From: JBDKJS01 sp039806065
GTDB lineage: Bacteria > Bacteroidota > Bacteroidia > AKYH767-A > 2013-40CM-41-45
Assembly (NCBI GenBank): GCA_039806065.1
Contig: JBDKJS010000213.1
Location: 1 to 44,607 of the forward strand
Direction of reading: 5' to 3'
Length of the DNA: 44,607 nucleotides
Shown here piece by piece: positions 1 through 8,252 of this stretch; position 1 is the first letter of the stretch, and each line of letters starts with the position of its first letter. Position numbers and translations under genes: made by a program. Below the pieces are notes generated by a model. That model saw only the letters and a program-made list of their open reading frames with translations. It ran no database searches and was not told the origin of the DNA.

Positions 1-1087
1 TACCTATAATGCCAATATCCATCGTGGGGTTCATTTCCTATCTCAAAAAGGATCGCAAGCTTATGATGAAGTTAGAACCAAAGTGAAACATCTAATAAAT
101 GCTAACGCTGATAACGAAATCGTTTTTACCAGAGGAACCACTGAGGGCATTAATCTTGTGGCACATTCATATGGAAAGCTATTTTTAAAACCTGGTGACC
201 AAATCTTAATAAGTGAAATGGAGCACCACAGCAATATTGTTCCTTGGCAATTACTTTGTGAAAATACTGGTGCCGTTCTCAAAGTAATACCCATCAATAC
301 TAATGGTGAAATCATCGAAAATGAATATCATAAACTATTGACTCATGCTGTAAAAATAATCTCTGTAGTACATGTTTCAAATTCACTTGGCACCATCAAT
401 CCTATTAAACCAATGATTGTCGCTGCTAGGCAAATGGCTCCAAACGCGGTAGTATTAGTAGATGCCGCACAAAGCATTGTCCATGGAAAAATTGATGTCC
501 AAGATCTAGATGCTGACTTTTTAGTTTTTAGCAGTCATAAAATGTGTGGGCCCACAGGCACGGGAGTGCTTTATGGCAAGCACCATTTATTGGAAAGGAT
601 GCAACCCTACCAGGGCGGTGGCGATATGATCAAAGAAGTAAGTTTTGCCGGCACTAGTTACAATGAAGTACCCTTTAAATTTGAAGCAGGCACTCCTAAT
701 ATTGCCGATGTAATTGCCTTTGGTGCTGCAATAGATTTTTTAAATTCTTTGAAACTGCCTTTGCTTTATGAACATGAAATAGCCTTAGCAAGATTTAGTG
801 AGACAGAACTACTGAAATTGCCTGGCGTATCAATTATTGGCAATGCCCCTAACAAGGCAGCTGTAGTCTCTTTTGTGATTGAAGGAATTAATACCTTGGA
901 TGTAGGAATGTATTTAGATACTCAAGGTATTGCCGTACGAACAGGGCAACATTGTACTGCCCCATTAATGCAGAAACTTTGTATTGACACTACTATTAGA
1001 GCTTCATTTTATTTTTACAATACTTTTGATGAAGCAACAGCTTTTGTGAATGCGGTTGCTAAAGCAATCAAAATACTTAGACCTTAA
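1..1087 (+). CDS. sufS: Cysteine desulfurase SufS, 5'-truncated
   Basis: PLP-dependent cysteine desulfurase that supplies sulfur to the SUF Fe-S assembly machinery in the cytoplasm. The frame is open from base 2, and the translated 5' edge (YNANIHRGVHFLSQ) matches the SufS N-terminal region, so the start codon lies outside the window and roughly 45 residues are missing. The GTG at base 83 is internal and is not a start. Visible landmarks are the PLP-contact motif VDAAQS, the Schiff-base lysine in SSHKMCGP (codon 539-541) and the catalytic cysteine in RTGQHCTAP (codon 953-955), typical of group II desulfurases. The rhodanese gene begins 10 bases after the stop codon, so the two are probably co-transcribed. 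SufE, its usual activator, is encoded at 6.9 kb. Confidence 0.95.
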   Translation, partial: TYNANIHRGVHFLSQKGSQAYDEVRTKVKHLINANADNEIVFTRGTTEGINLVAHSYGKLFLKPGDQILISEMEHHSNIVPWQLLCENTGAVLKVIPINTNGEIIENEYHKLLTHAVKIISVVHVSNSLGTINPIKPMIVAARQMAPNAVVLVDAAQSIVHGKIDVQDLDADFLVFSSHKMCGPTGTGVLYGKHHLLERMQPYQGGGDMIKEVSFAGTSYNEVPFKFEAGTPNIADVIAFGAAIDFLNSLKLPLLYEHEIALARFSETELLKLPGVSIIGNAPNKAAVVSFVIEGINTLDVGMYLDTQGIAVRTGQHCTAPLMQKLCIDTTIRASFYFYNTFDEATAFVNAVAKAIKILRP

Positions 1088-1097
1088 ATTAATTATA

Positions 1098-1406
1098 ATG
1101 ATATCATTCATAAAAAAAATATTCGGTTTAAAATCGGTAGATTATAAAATGCTCGTTGAAAATGGAGCCACACTTTTGGATGTGCGAAGCTTGGATGAAT
1201 TCAAAGCAGGTTCGTTACCCAATGCTATTAACTTGCCATTACAAGATGTAGTGCCCTCTAAATTAAAAATTGATAAACAAAAACCCATCATCATTTATTG
1301 TGCTTCAGGAATAAGAAGTGCTATGGCTGCAAGTGTATTGAAGGCTGCAGGCTTCGTTCAAGTTTACAATGGCGGAGGAATGCATCAACTAAAAGAAAAA
1401 TTGTAA
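1098..1406 (+). CDS. Single-domain rhodanese-like sulfurtransferase
   Basis: A 102-residue cytoplasmic rhodanese-homology domain. It shows the LLDVRSLDEF entry motif around residue 30 and an active-site loop YCASGIRS with the nucleophilic Cys68, so it looks catalytically competent for sulfane-sulfur transfer. I chose the ATG at 1098 because homology begins just after it. An earlier in-frame start at 1050 would overlap the end of sufS and adds residues with no family likeness. Position directly behind sufS suggests a role in sulfur delivery or persulfide handling, but that is inference, since such small rhodaneses are used in many pathways. Confidence 0.85.
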   Translation: MISFIKKIFGLKSVDYKMLVENGATLLDVRSLDEFKAGSLPNAINLPLQDVVPSKLKIDKQKPIIIYCASGIRSAMAASVLKAAGFVQVYNGGGMHQLKEKL

Positions 1407-1429
1407 ACCAACCATTAACGATAAAATTT

Positions 1430-2320
1430 ATGAATGATGTAGTTTTAGAAATTAATGCACTCACCAAAAAGTATCAATCAACAGTGGCCGTGAATGGACT
1501 CTCATTCAAGGTTCAGAAAGGTAGTATATTTGGTATGTTAGGCCCTAATGGGAGTGGTAAAACTACCACATTAGGGATGATACTGGGTGTGACATTACCT
1601 ACAACAGGAAACTTTAAATGGTTCGGAAAACCTTTTGAAGCGTCTTTGCTCAGAAGGGTAGGAGCCATACTTGAAACACCTAATTTTTATCCTTATTTAA
1701 GTGCGCAACAAAATATGGAAGTTGTGGCAAAAATTAAAAACGTAGATCATTCAGCTATTCAACAAGTACTAGAATTGGTGGGTTTGGCAACAAGAAAGCA
1801 TGATCCTTTCAGGGCATATAGTCTCGGAATGAAACAACGATTGGCCATAGCGGCTGCTTATGTCAATAGGCCAGAAGTCCTCTTACTTGACGAGCCTACC
1901 AACGGATTAGATCCTCAAGGTATTGCTGATGTGCGTACTTTAATCAAAGATATTGCCAGCCATGGTACTACCATCATTCTAGCAAGTCATTTGCTTGATG
2001 AAGTTGAAAAGGTTTGTACTGATGCGGTTGTTCTAAAACAAGGAACAGCATTATTTGCAGGACCAGTTAAAAATTTAATGACCCAAGAGATGTCGTATGA
2101 AATTGCAGCATTAGATATGGCATTGTTAAAAAAAGTAATCCTTACTTTAGAGGGGATTACCTTAGTGAATGATTTTAACAAAAAACTATTGGTAAAATTA
2201 TCGGACGGATTAAATGGCGCTTGGCTTAATGATGCATTGCATAAGCACCAAGTTGTACTCACTCATTTAAGTGAATACCATAAAAGCTTGGAAAAACATT
2301 TTTTAGATTTAATTAAATAA
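1430..2320 (+). CDS. ABC transporter ATP-binding protein (ABC-2 exporter type)
   Basis: A 296-residue nucleotide-binding subunit. Walker A is GPNGSGKTT (residues 38-46), the signature loop is the variant YSLGMKQRL (about 130-138), Walker B is LLLDEP (151-156), and the switch histidine is H187 in LASHLLDE. The C-terminal 80 residues are the variable tail seen in NatA/BcrA-like exporters. The start at 1430 (MNDVV) is preferred over the longer frame from 1298, which overlaps the rhodanese gene and encodes no family sequence there. The permease gene begins 6 bases after the stop, so the two form a transporter unit. The substrate cannot be read from the sequence; drug, bacteriocin or sodium export are the usual roles of this subfamily. 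Confidence 0.92.
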   Translation: MNDVVLEINALTKKYQSTVAVNGLSFKVQKGSIFGMLGPNGSGKTTTLGMILGVTLPTTGNFKWFGKPFEASLLRRVGAILETPNFYPYLSAQQNMEVVAKIKNVDHSAIQQVLELVGLATRKHDPFRAYSLGMKQRLAIAAAYVNRPEVLLLDEPTNGLDPQGIADVRTLIKDIASHGTTIILASHLLDEVEKVCTDAVVLKQGTALFAGPVKNLMTQEMSYEIAALDMALLKKVILTLEGITLVNDFNKKLLVKLSDGLNGAWLNDALHKHQVVLTHLSEYHKSLEKHFLDLIK

Positions 2321-2326
2321 TCATTT

Positions 2327-3118
2327 ATGTTGCAACTACTAAAAACCGAATGGCTGAAATTGAAAGGTTATAAAACCTTTTGGATTATTGTTGCTGCCTA
2401 TGCCGTATTAATGGCTATTACTTTGTTTTCACTGGAATCCTTCAAGTTGAATACAGGATCTACTGCCCAACCTGGTATGCAAGTAGATTTTAAATCGCTT
2501 GGACTGTTTTCATTTCCCGATGTATGGCAAAACCTTACTTATGTAGCTGGGTTTTTTAAATTCCTTCTCGCCATTTTAATTGTGGTGATTATTAGCAATG
2601 AATATGAATTTAAAACTATAAGACAAAATTTAATTGACGGATGGAGTAGAAAACAATTTTATACCGCTAAATTCTTACTCATCGTAGCATTAGCACTTGG
2701 TGCCACTTTATTAGTAATGTGTTTAACTGTTGTGCTTGGTGTGCCAAATACGTACCATATTACCCCTTTAGTTTTTTTTACAAGAAGTCAATTTTTAATT
2801 TGGTTTTTTATTGAATTATTTGGGTTTCTAAGTTTTGTGATGCTGGTTACATTACTTATTAGACGCGCTGCTTTTGCAATAGGGATTTACCTCATGTATG
2901 CAGTTATTATTGAACCATTACTGGCCCTTCGGTTTGATAACTTGGCGCCATTTCTTCCACTTGAAAGTTTTAGTAATTTAATACCGTTGCCCTTTGTAAA
3001 AATTATTGGACAGTCTGTTCAAACTTCAATACCATTCTCCAGTATTGTTATTGCACTTGGTTTTATTGTAGTTTTTCAATTTTTGAGCTACAAGCTTATC
3101 CAAACACGCGATTTTTAG
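2327..3118 (+). CDS. ABC-2 family transporter permease
   Basis: A 263-residue inner-membrane protein with about six hydrophobic segments (roughly residues 18-36, 75-90, 114-138, 156-178, 182-202, 238-256). After the second segment comes the short cytoplasmic motif NEYEFKTIRQ, the E-Y-x-x-x-T-x-R pattern typical of ABC-2 permeases paired with NatA/BcrA-like ATPases. It lies 6 bases behind the ATPase gene and should form the transmembrane half of the same exporter. No periplasmic adaptor or outer-membrane factor is adjacent. The substrate is unknown. Confidence 0.85.
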   Translation: MLQLLKTEWLKLKGYKTFWIIVAAYAVLMAITLFSLESFKLNTGSTAQPGMQVDFKSLGLFSFPDVWQNLTYVAGFFKFLLAILIVVIISNEYEFKTIRQNLIDGWSRKQFYTAKFLLIVALALGATLLVMCLTVVLGVPNTYHITPLVFFTRSQFLIWFFIELFGFLSFVMLVTLLIRRAAFAIGIYLMYAVIIEPLLALRFDNLAPFLPLESFSNLIPLPFVKIIGQSVQTSIPFSSIVIALGFIVVFQFLSYKLIQTRDF

Positions 3119-3187
3119 CTAAATTCCCTTTTGAACAAAGCATAATTTCAAATACATTGCCCTCCTAACCAATAATCAAATATTAAA

Positions 3188-3697
3188 ATGGAACTATTAA
3201 ACCTAAAATTTTACATGGTTTTTATTACTGCCCTTGTACCACTTGTAGTTGGTATGATTTGGTATAATAAAAACGTTTTTGGTAATGCTTGGATGAAAGC
3301 AACTGGCATTACTGAAGAAAGTGCAAAGGAAGTGAACATGGCAAAAATGTTTTTATTGACCTACTTATTTGGCGTACTTGCATCAATAGCCTTAATGCCT
3401 ATGGTTATTCACCAGATGGGTTTTCTATCAATGTTGCAAAATGATATGATGGATCCTGCCACCAAGCAAGCTACCACCACTATGGCTACTGAAATATATT
3501 CCCAATATGCTTCTGCTTTCAGGTCTTTTAAGCATGGGGTTTTTCATGGTGTTTTAACCGGCCTTTTCTTTGCCCTTCCTGTAATTGGATTAAATGCCAT
3601 CTATGAAATGAAAAAAATAAAATACATCCTCATCAATACTGGCTATTGGGTGGTTTGCCTTGCTTTGATGGGCGGTATCATCTGTGCTTGGGCTTAA
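3188..3697 (+). CDS. DUF1761 family membrane protein
   Basis: A 169-residue protein with four predicted transmembrane helices (about 8-26, 52-74, 116-138, 145-167). The conserved family signature follows the first helix: GMIWYNKNVFGNAWMK, matching the G-x-x-WY-x-x-x-x-FG-x-x-W pattern of DUF1761. The family has no established function. The gene is 69 bases behind the ABC permease on the same strand and is closed by a strong hairpin terminator (3713-3741), so it may be the last gene of the sufS-rhodanese-ABC transcript, or may have its own promoter in the gap. Confidence 0.8.
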   Translation: MELLNLKFYMVFITALVPLVVGMIWYNKNVFGNAWMKATGITEESAKEVNMAKMFLLTYLFGVLASIALMPMVIHQMGFLSMLQNDMMDPATKQATTTMATEIYSQYASAFRSFKHGVFHGVLTGLFFALPVIGLNAIYEMKKIKYILINTGYWVVCLALMGGIICAWA

Positions 3698-3712
3698 CCC
3701 CTACTTTTTTAT

Positions 3713-3741
3713 AAGTGCTATAACTTTTATAGCACTTTTTT
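3713..3741 (+). terminator. Rho-independent terminator after the DUF1761 gene
   Basis: An 11-bp perfect stem (3713-3723 with 3727-3737) closed by the three-base loop CTT and followed by a T run to 3741. It lies 16 bases after the DUF1761 stop codon and 39 bases before the next start codon, so it separates the first five genes from the secreted protein at 3780. Confidence 0.85.
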
Positions 3742-3779
3742 GTTTTTCTAAGGCTGATCTAACTTTAAAATATCATTTC

Positions 3780-5120
3780 ATGAAAAAACTTTTATTTTTT
3801 GTAATCTTACTTTCAAATGCCTTAGTAGCCATTGGGCAAACACCCATGTATGGAACAGTAAGAAAAAACTATTTTACTACCATCGTTGATCCCTTTGATT
3901 CCACTAATACCTTCCAACAATTTGATTCTGCCACATTTAGATTAGGTTTGTTAAGTACCCAATCAGGTTTTGTTGCCAATGTAGGGAATACAGCCTATAC
4001 AGATTATATAAACCTTACAGGAGCTGCACTCAACCCATATGATCTAACATTCAATTTTATAGGTGCTACTTCTCTCAATGTGATGGACCTAATTTCAGGA
4101 GATAGACTTAGAAGCCTGCCGTTAACCAATCCACTTGGTCAAAGTTACTATGATAATTTTCGGTTCAATAACGCTGATAGTTCATTGTATGGTCTGGCTC
4201 GAAGAAATATTTTTGATCCAGTTACCCAATCATACACTGGCCAAATGTATCTTGCTAAATTGAATACTTTAAATGGAGTGATTACACAGATTTCACCATC
4301 TTCAATTGGACAAGGTTTTGCTCTAGCAGGAAGTGCTATTGACCCATATCAAATGGTTTTTTATTATTCTACAGGCGCATCGCTCATGGGCATAGACATG
4401 TACACTGGTTTGATTTATTCAAACGCCCAGTTTCAAATTACTGACGGTTTTTCTTTTGATAATTTTACCTACAGTTGTGCCGACACGGCCATTTATGGTC
4501 TTGTGCGAAATAACTACTTTAGCTACATCGTTGATTCGCTAAATCCAAATGATAGTATTCAAGTATTGGACTCATCAGCTATAAGGCTTGGAAAAATAAA
4601 TCCAGCTACAGGAGTTGTTACCAATATTTCACCCTATTCCATCATGCCTGGTGGTTATAGCCTCAATGTGGGATCAGCTATAGATCCAAGTACCATGACT
4701 TATTATTTTAGTAATGGTTTTGCATTAGTGGGCGTTTCATTGTACACCGGATTGGTTACTAGCACTCATCCCTTCTCTTTTGCAGATGGAGATTATTTTG
4801 ATCTGATGCGCAATACCGAAAACTGTATTGCCGCCACCGCACTTCGAAATAACCCGCTTATAGCAGGAATTAACAGCATTGGCAATGATATTTTCTTGAA
4901 GTGTTATCCCAACCCCGCCAATACACAAATTACCCTTGTTGCCAAACAAAATTTAACGGCCATTACAATTTATAACAATATGGGTGTGTTGGTGCTGCAA
5001 CAAGACGGTCGCCAACAATTGACCAGTATTGATGTAAGTACATTGGTTCCTGGAATTTATACCGTGCTTGCCAATGATGGCGGCAGGGTAGGAAAATCAA
5101 CTTTTGTTATAAGCCGATAA
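3780..5120 (+). CDS. Secreted T9SS type A sorting-domain protein with three internal repeats
   Basis: A 446-residue secreted protein. A Sec signal peptide covers about residues 1-20 (MKKLLFFVILL, ending AIGQ). The last 70 residues form a T9SS type A C-terminal sorting domain that opens with the classic KCYPNPANT motif, so the protein should cross the outer membrane by T9SS and be processed by PorU. The body has three diverged repeats of about 105 residues, each opening with YG-x-V/A-R (near residues 23, 135 and 237) and each holding a later segment such as DMYTGLIYS or SLYTGLVTS. They may be beta-propeller-like blades. I chose the ATG at 3780 because it starts the signal peptide; the earlier frame start lies in the preceding terminator. 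Function is unknown. Confidence 0.85.
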   Translation: MKKLLFFVILLSNALVAIGQTPMYGTVRKNYFTTIVDPFDSTNTFQQFDSATFRLGLLSTQSGFVANVGNTAYTDYINLTGAALNPYDLTFNFIGATSLNVMDLISGDRLRSLPLTNPLGQSYYDNFRFNNADSSLYGLARRNIFDPVTQSYTGQMYLAKLNTLNGVITQISPSSIGQGFALAGSAIDPYQMVFYYSTGASLMGIDMYTGLIYSNAQFQITDGFSFDNFTYSCADTAIYGLVRNNYFSYIVDSLNPNDSIQVLDSSAIRLGKINPATGVVTNISPYSIMPGGYSLNVGSAIDPSTMTYYFSNGFALVGVSLYTGLVTSTHPFSFADGDYFDLMRNTENCIAATALRNNPLIAGINSIGNDIFLKCYPNPANTQITLVAKQNLTAITIYNNMGVLVLQQDGRQQLTSIDVSTLVPGIYTVLANDGGRVGKSTFVISR

Positions 5121-5183
5121 AATGCCACACTTGTTGAATGCCTAAGTGGTAAAGTCATCGCTAGTAGAATCCCTACTTTTCAC

Positions 5184-5191
5184 TACTTTTG
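5184..5191 (+). promoter_or_regulatory. Putative -7 box (TAnnTTTG) for glnS
   Basis: TACTTTTG matches the Bacteroidota -7 consensus TAnnTTTG exactly and ends 14 bases before the glnS ATG, which would give a very short 5' leader. I see no clear TTG at the -33 position, so this is only partly supported. Confidence 0.5.
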
Positions 5192-5205
5192 CAATAACTG
5201 CAAAA

Positions 5206-6888
5206 ATGAAAAAAGAGAAGAAAGAACTGCCCAAGGAGCATTCAAAAAATTTTTTAGAATTATTAATTGAGGAAGATATCCAAGCTGCTAAACACGATGG
5301 CCGCATACTTACGCGCTTCCCTCCCGAACCTAATGGCTATCTACATATAGGTCATAGTAAAAGTATTTGTATCAATTTTGGTTTGGCACAAAAATATGGT
5401 GGCAAAACAAATTTACGATTTGATGATACAAACCCTGTTAAGGAAGATACTGCATATGTAGAGAGCATTAAAGAAGATGTGCAATGGTTGGGATTTAATT
5501 GGGATAAAGAGTTATATGCCTCAGACTATTTTGAACAATTGTATATTTATGCAGTTGACTTAATAAAAAAAGGGCTTGCCTATGTTGATCATCAATCGGC
5601 AGAAATGATAGCTGCACAAAAAGGTACTCCTACCCAGCCTGGTATCAATAGCCCCTACCGCGAAAGAACCATTGAGGAGAATTTACTATTGTTTGCACAG
5701 ATGAGAGACGGAAAATTTAAAGAAGGCGAATGTGTACTAAGAGCTAAAATTGATATGGCTTCGCCTAATATGCACTTCAGAGATCCGTTGATGTATAGAA
5801 TAAAATTTGCGCATCATCATCGTACAGGCGACCAATGGTGCATTTATCCAATGTACGATTTTGCTCATGGACAAAGCGATAGTATTGAGAATATTACCCA
5901 TTCTTTTTGTACACTTGAGTTTGAGGTGCATAGGCCACTTTACAATTGGTACATAGAAAAATTAAATATTTTCCCTTCAACTCAAACAGAATTTGCTCGG
6001 CTTAATATTAACTACACCGTAATGAGCAAACGAAAACTATTAAGGTTGGTGCAAGAAAAATTAGTGAGTGGATGGGATGATCCTAGAATGCCTACTATAG
6101 CAGCGCTAAGAAGGAGAGGTTTTACCCCTGAAAGCATCCGTGAATTTTGTGATAGAGTAGGAGTGGCTAGGCGTGAAAATATTATTGATTTTGGATTACT
6201 CGAATTTTGTATAAGAGAACACCTCAATAAAATAGCACAACGATTGATGGTAGTGCTAGATCCACTAAAGATTATCATTACCAATTTTGCTGAACCGAAT
6301 GCCATAGCTATGCCGGCCGAAAATAATCCTGAAGATAAAAGTACTGGTAGCAGAACTATTAATTTTGGGAGAGAAATATTCATTGAACGAGAAGATTTTT
6401 TAGAAACCCCTATTGAAGGCTACAATAGGTTGGTACTTGGTGGTATCAGCAGAATGAAACATGGATTTATTATTAAAGCTGATGAAGTGATTAAAGATGA
6501 CCAAGGTAAAATAGTAGCCTTGCATTGTACCTATTACCCAGAAAGCAAAAGTGGTAGCGATAAAAGCGGCTTAAAACCAAAGGCAGTGCTACATTGGGTG
6601 AATGCTCAAGAGGCTGTTCCTGTGCAAGTAAATTTATACGATAGATTATTCAATGCTGAAAGTCCTGATGCGGGCGATGAAGATTTTTTAAAACACCTCA
6701 ATCCTGATAGCCTCAAAGTAATGGATCATGCCTTAGCCGAACCAGCCATAATGAATTTTACCAAGGATCAAAAATTTCAATTTCTGAGATTAGGATATTT
6801 CTGCTTTGATAAGGACAGCCAACCTCATAAACCTATATTGAACAGAACAGTTACCCTTAAAGATACTTGGACCAAGGAGACAAATTAA
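5206..6888 (+). CDS. glnS: Glutaminyl-tRNA synthetase
   Basis: Class I aminoacyl-tRNA synthetase that charges tRNA-Gln with glutamine and ATP in the cytoplasm (EC 6.1.1.18). At 560 residues it is close to the E. coli enzyme. The HIGH motif sits in PPEPNGYLHIGHSK (about residues 39-52) and the KMSKS equivalent is VMSKRKLL (about 271-278). The acceptor-binding region carries THSFCTLEFEVHRPLYNW, and the end has the GlnRS-type tail GYFCFDKDS and LNRTVTLKDTW, which separates it from bacterial GluRS. The ATG at 5206 is chosen over the earlier GTG at 5146, which adds no homologous residues. sufE starts one base after the stop, an unusual coupling of a tRNA synthetase to an Fe-S gene. Confidence 0.97.
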   Translation: MKKEKKELPKEHSKNFLELLIEEDIQAAKHDGRILTRFPPEPNGYLHIGHSKSICINFGLAQKYGGKTNLRFDDTNPVKEDTAYVESIKEDVQWLGFNWDKELYASDYFEQLYIYAVDLIKKGLAYVDHQSAEMIAAQKGTPTQPGINSPYRERTIEENLLLFAQMRDGKFKEGECVLRAKIDMASPNMHFRDPLMYRIKFAHHHRTGDQWCIYPMYDFAHGQSDSIENITHSFCTLEFEVHRPLYNWYIEKLNIFPSTQTEFARLNINYTVMSKRKLLRLVQEKLVSGWDDPRMPTIAALRRRGFTPESIREFCDRVGVARRENIIDFGLLEFCIREHLNKIAQRLMVVLDPLKIIITNFAEPNAIAMPAENNPEDKSTGSRTINFGREIFIEREDFLETPIEGYNRLVLGGISRMKHGFIIKADEVIKDDQGKIVALHCTYYPESKSGSDKSGLKPKAVLHWVNAQEAVPVQVNLYDRLFNAESPDAGDEDFLKHLNPDSLKVMDHALAEPAIMNFTKDQKFQFLRLGYFCFDKDSQPHKPILNRTVTLKDTWTKETN

Positions 6889-6889
6889 C

Positions 6890-7309
6890 ATGACTGATAT
6901 TGAAAAAAATATAGTTGAAGACTTTAACCTTTTTGATGAATGGGAAGAAAAATACCAATATATAATTGAGCTTGGACAAAAACTACCACCTTTAAACCCC
7001 GAACACAGAACAGAAGAAAATAAAATTAAAGGTTGCCAAAGCAATGTTTGGTTGCATAGCTACACCAATAATAATCTAATATATTTTGTAGCTGATAGCG
7101 ACAGCACCTTTGTAAAGGGTGAAATAGCCTTACTCATTCAAGTGCTTAATGGTTTAACGGCCGATCAAATTTTAGCCCACCAGCTTGAGTTTATAGATGT
7201 AATAGGTTTAAAACAACACCTTGCTATGACCCGCGCCAATGGACTTGCCAGTATGATAAAACAAATGAAGGCGTATGCTATGGCCAATAAAATCACCACT
7301 CAATCGTAA
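6890..7309 (+). CDS. sufE: Cysteine desulfuration protein SufE
   Basis: A 139-residue cytoplasmic sulfur acceptor that takes persulfide sulfur from SufS and passes it to the SufBCD scaffold. The acceptor Cys49 lies in IKGCQSNVW, the family hallmark, and length matches E. coli SufE (138). The gene starts one base after glnS. A purine-rich AAGGAG at about 6874-6879, inside the end of glnS, is well placed as ribosome binding site. It is followed 10 bases later by the SufT-like gene. It lies some 5.8 kb from the end of sufS, with glnS and transporter genes in between. Confidence 0.95.
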   Translation: MTDIEKNIVEDFNLFDEWEEKYQYIIELGQKLPPLNPEHRTEENKIKGCQSNVWLHSYTNNNLIYFVADSDSTFVKGEIALLIQVLNGLTADQILAHQLEFIDVIGLKQHLAMTRANGLASMIKQMKAYAMANKITTQS

Positions 7310-7319
7310 ATACTTATAA

Positions 7320-7637
7320 ATGACTGAAGAACTATCGGGCTTGGCCCTTCGAGTAAAAGATGTTTTGAAAACATGCTATGACCCGGAAATTCCTGTGGAC
7401 ATTTACGAGCTTGGGTTGATCTATGAGATAAATATCAATGAAGGCAATGATGTTCACATCAAAATGACGCTTACTTCACCAGCTTGCCCCGTAGCAGAAA
7501 CCCTCCCAGTGGAAGTGGAAGAAAAAGTAAAGGCCATGCCCGAGGTAAATAGCGCCAAAGTAGAAATTACTTTTGATCCACCTTGGGAAAAAAGCATGAT
7601 GAGCGAAGAGGCCAAATTAGAATTGGGAATGTGGTAA
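7320..7637 (+). CDS. sufT: SufT-like DUF59/MIP18-family Fe-S maturation protein
   Basis: A 105-residue cytoplasmic protein of the DUF59 (MIP18) family, whose SufT members help Fe-S cluster maturation. Visible features are CYDPEIPVDIYELGLIY near the N-terminus, the conserved TSPACPVAE loop with the likely cluster- or metal-binding cysteine, and the C-terminal FDPPWEKSMMSE motif. It sits 10 bases after sufE and 21 bases before the DUF2480 gene, the arrangement seen in Bacteroidota SUF loci. PaaD-like members share the fold, but no phenylacetate genes are nearby, so SufT is the better reading. Confidence 0.88.
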   Translation: MTEELSGLALRVKDVLKTCYDPEIPVDIYELGLIYEININEGNDVHIKMTLTSPACPVAETLPVEVEEKVKAMPEVNSAKVEITFDPPWEKSMMSEEAKLELGMW

Positions 7638-7642
7638 CTTTG
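7635..7642 (+). promoter_or_regulatory. Putative -7 box overlapping the sufT stop
   Basis: TAACTTTG fits TAnnTTTG exactly and begins in the stop codon of the SufT-like gene, 16 bases before the DUF2480 ATG. It could give DUF2480 its own transcript in addition to read-through. I found no matching TTG at -33. Confidence 0.35.
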
Positions 7643-7658
7643 ATTAATTGTTTACAAA

Positions 7659-8168
7659 ATGAATGATGAAATTCAAAATAAGGTCGCACAAAGTGGAATC
7701 ATAAGTTTTGACCTAGAAGCGCAATATCCCAGCCAGTCAAGAGTTATTGTTGACCTAGAGCCATGGCTTTTTGAAGGTATCATTCTGCGCGAAAAAGAAT
7801 TTAGACAATTTGTTAAGGATCATGATTGGAGTATTTATTCCAATAAATTTATTGCTATTAATTGCAGTGCCGATGCCATCATTCCTACTTGGGCTTACAT
7901 GATCGTGGCTAGCGCATTGGCCAATTATACCTTGTTAACAGTAGTGGGAGATGCACAAGCATTAGAACAAGCCATAGCACTTCAATTCATCAATGGATTA
8001 AATTTTGAACCCTATAAAGATCAAAGGGTAGTGATTAAAGGTTGTAGTAAAATTCAGATTCCTCTAACAGCATTCGCCATCATTACTCAACAGATGCAGG
8101 CCGTTGCAAAATCTGTAATGTTTGGTGAACCTTGCAGTACAGTGCCCATATATAAGCGCAAGGGTTAA
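7659..8168 (+). CDS. DUF2480 family protein of the SUF locus
   Basis: A 169-residue soluble protein of DUF2480, a family I know only from Bacteroidota and usually beside SUF genes. Conserved segments are VAQSGIISFDLE at the N-terminus, INCSADAIIPTWAYM in the centre, VVIKGCSKI, and the C-terminal GEPCSTVPIYK. Three of these hold cysteines that could bind an Fe-S cluster or persulfide, which together with the neighbourhood suggests a part in cluster assembly; no function is established. It ends the SUF segment: an 84-base gap precedes lysA. Confidence 0.85.
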   Translation: MNDEIQNKVAQSGIISFDLEAQYPSQSRVIVDLEPWLFEGIILREKEFRQFVKDHDWSIYSNKFIAINCSADAIIPTWAYMIVASALANYTLLTVVGDAQALEQAIALQFINGLNFEPYKDQRVVIKGCSKIQIPLTAFAIITQQMQAVAKSVMFGEPCSTVPIYKRKG

Positions 8169-8252
8169 AATTTTTTGTTTTTAAAAAAATCCGTAGGGTA
8201 AAAATATGGTAGATCAGCTATTAGTAATGATTATAATGTTAATCTTTGCTTT

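Noticed and set aside
83..85. GTG as start of sufS
   Set aside because: Residues encoded upstream in the same frame (from base 2) match conserved SufS sequence, so the gene continues beyond the window edge.
1050..1097. Longer N-terminus for the rhodanese
   Set aside because: It overlaps sufS coding sequence and encodes residues with no rhodanese likeness; the ATG at 1098 is a better start.
8166..8195. A/T-only inverted repeat after the DUF2480 gene as a terminator
   Set aside because: The pairing consists only of A-U pairs with no GC stem; it is too weak to call.
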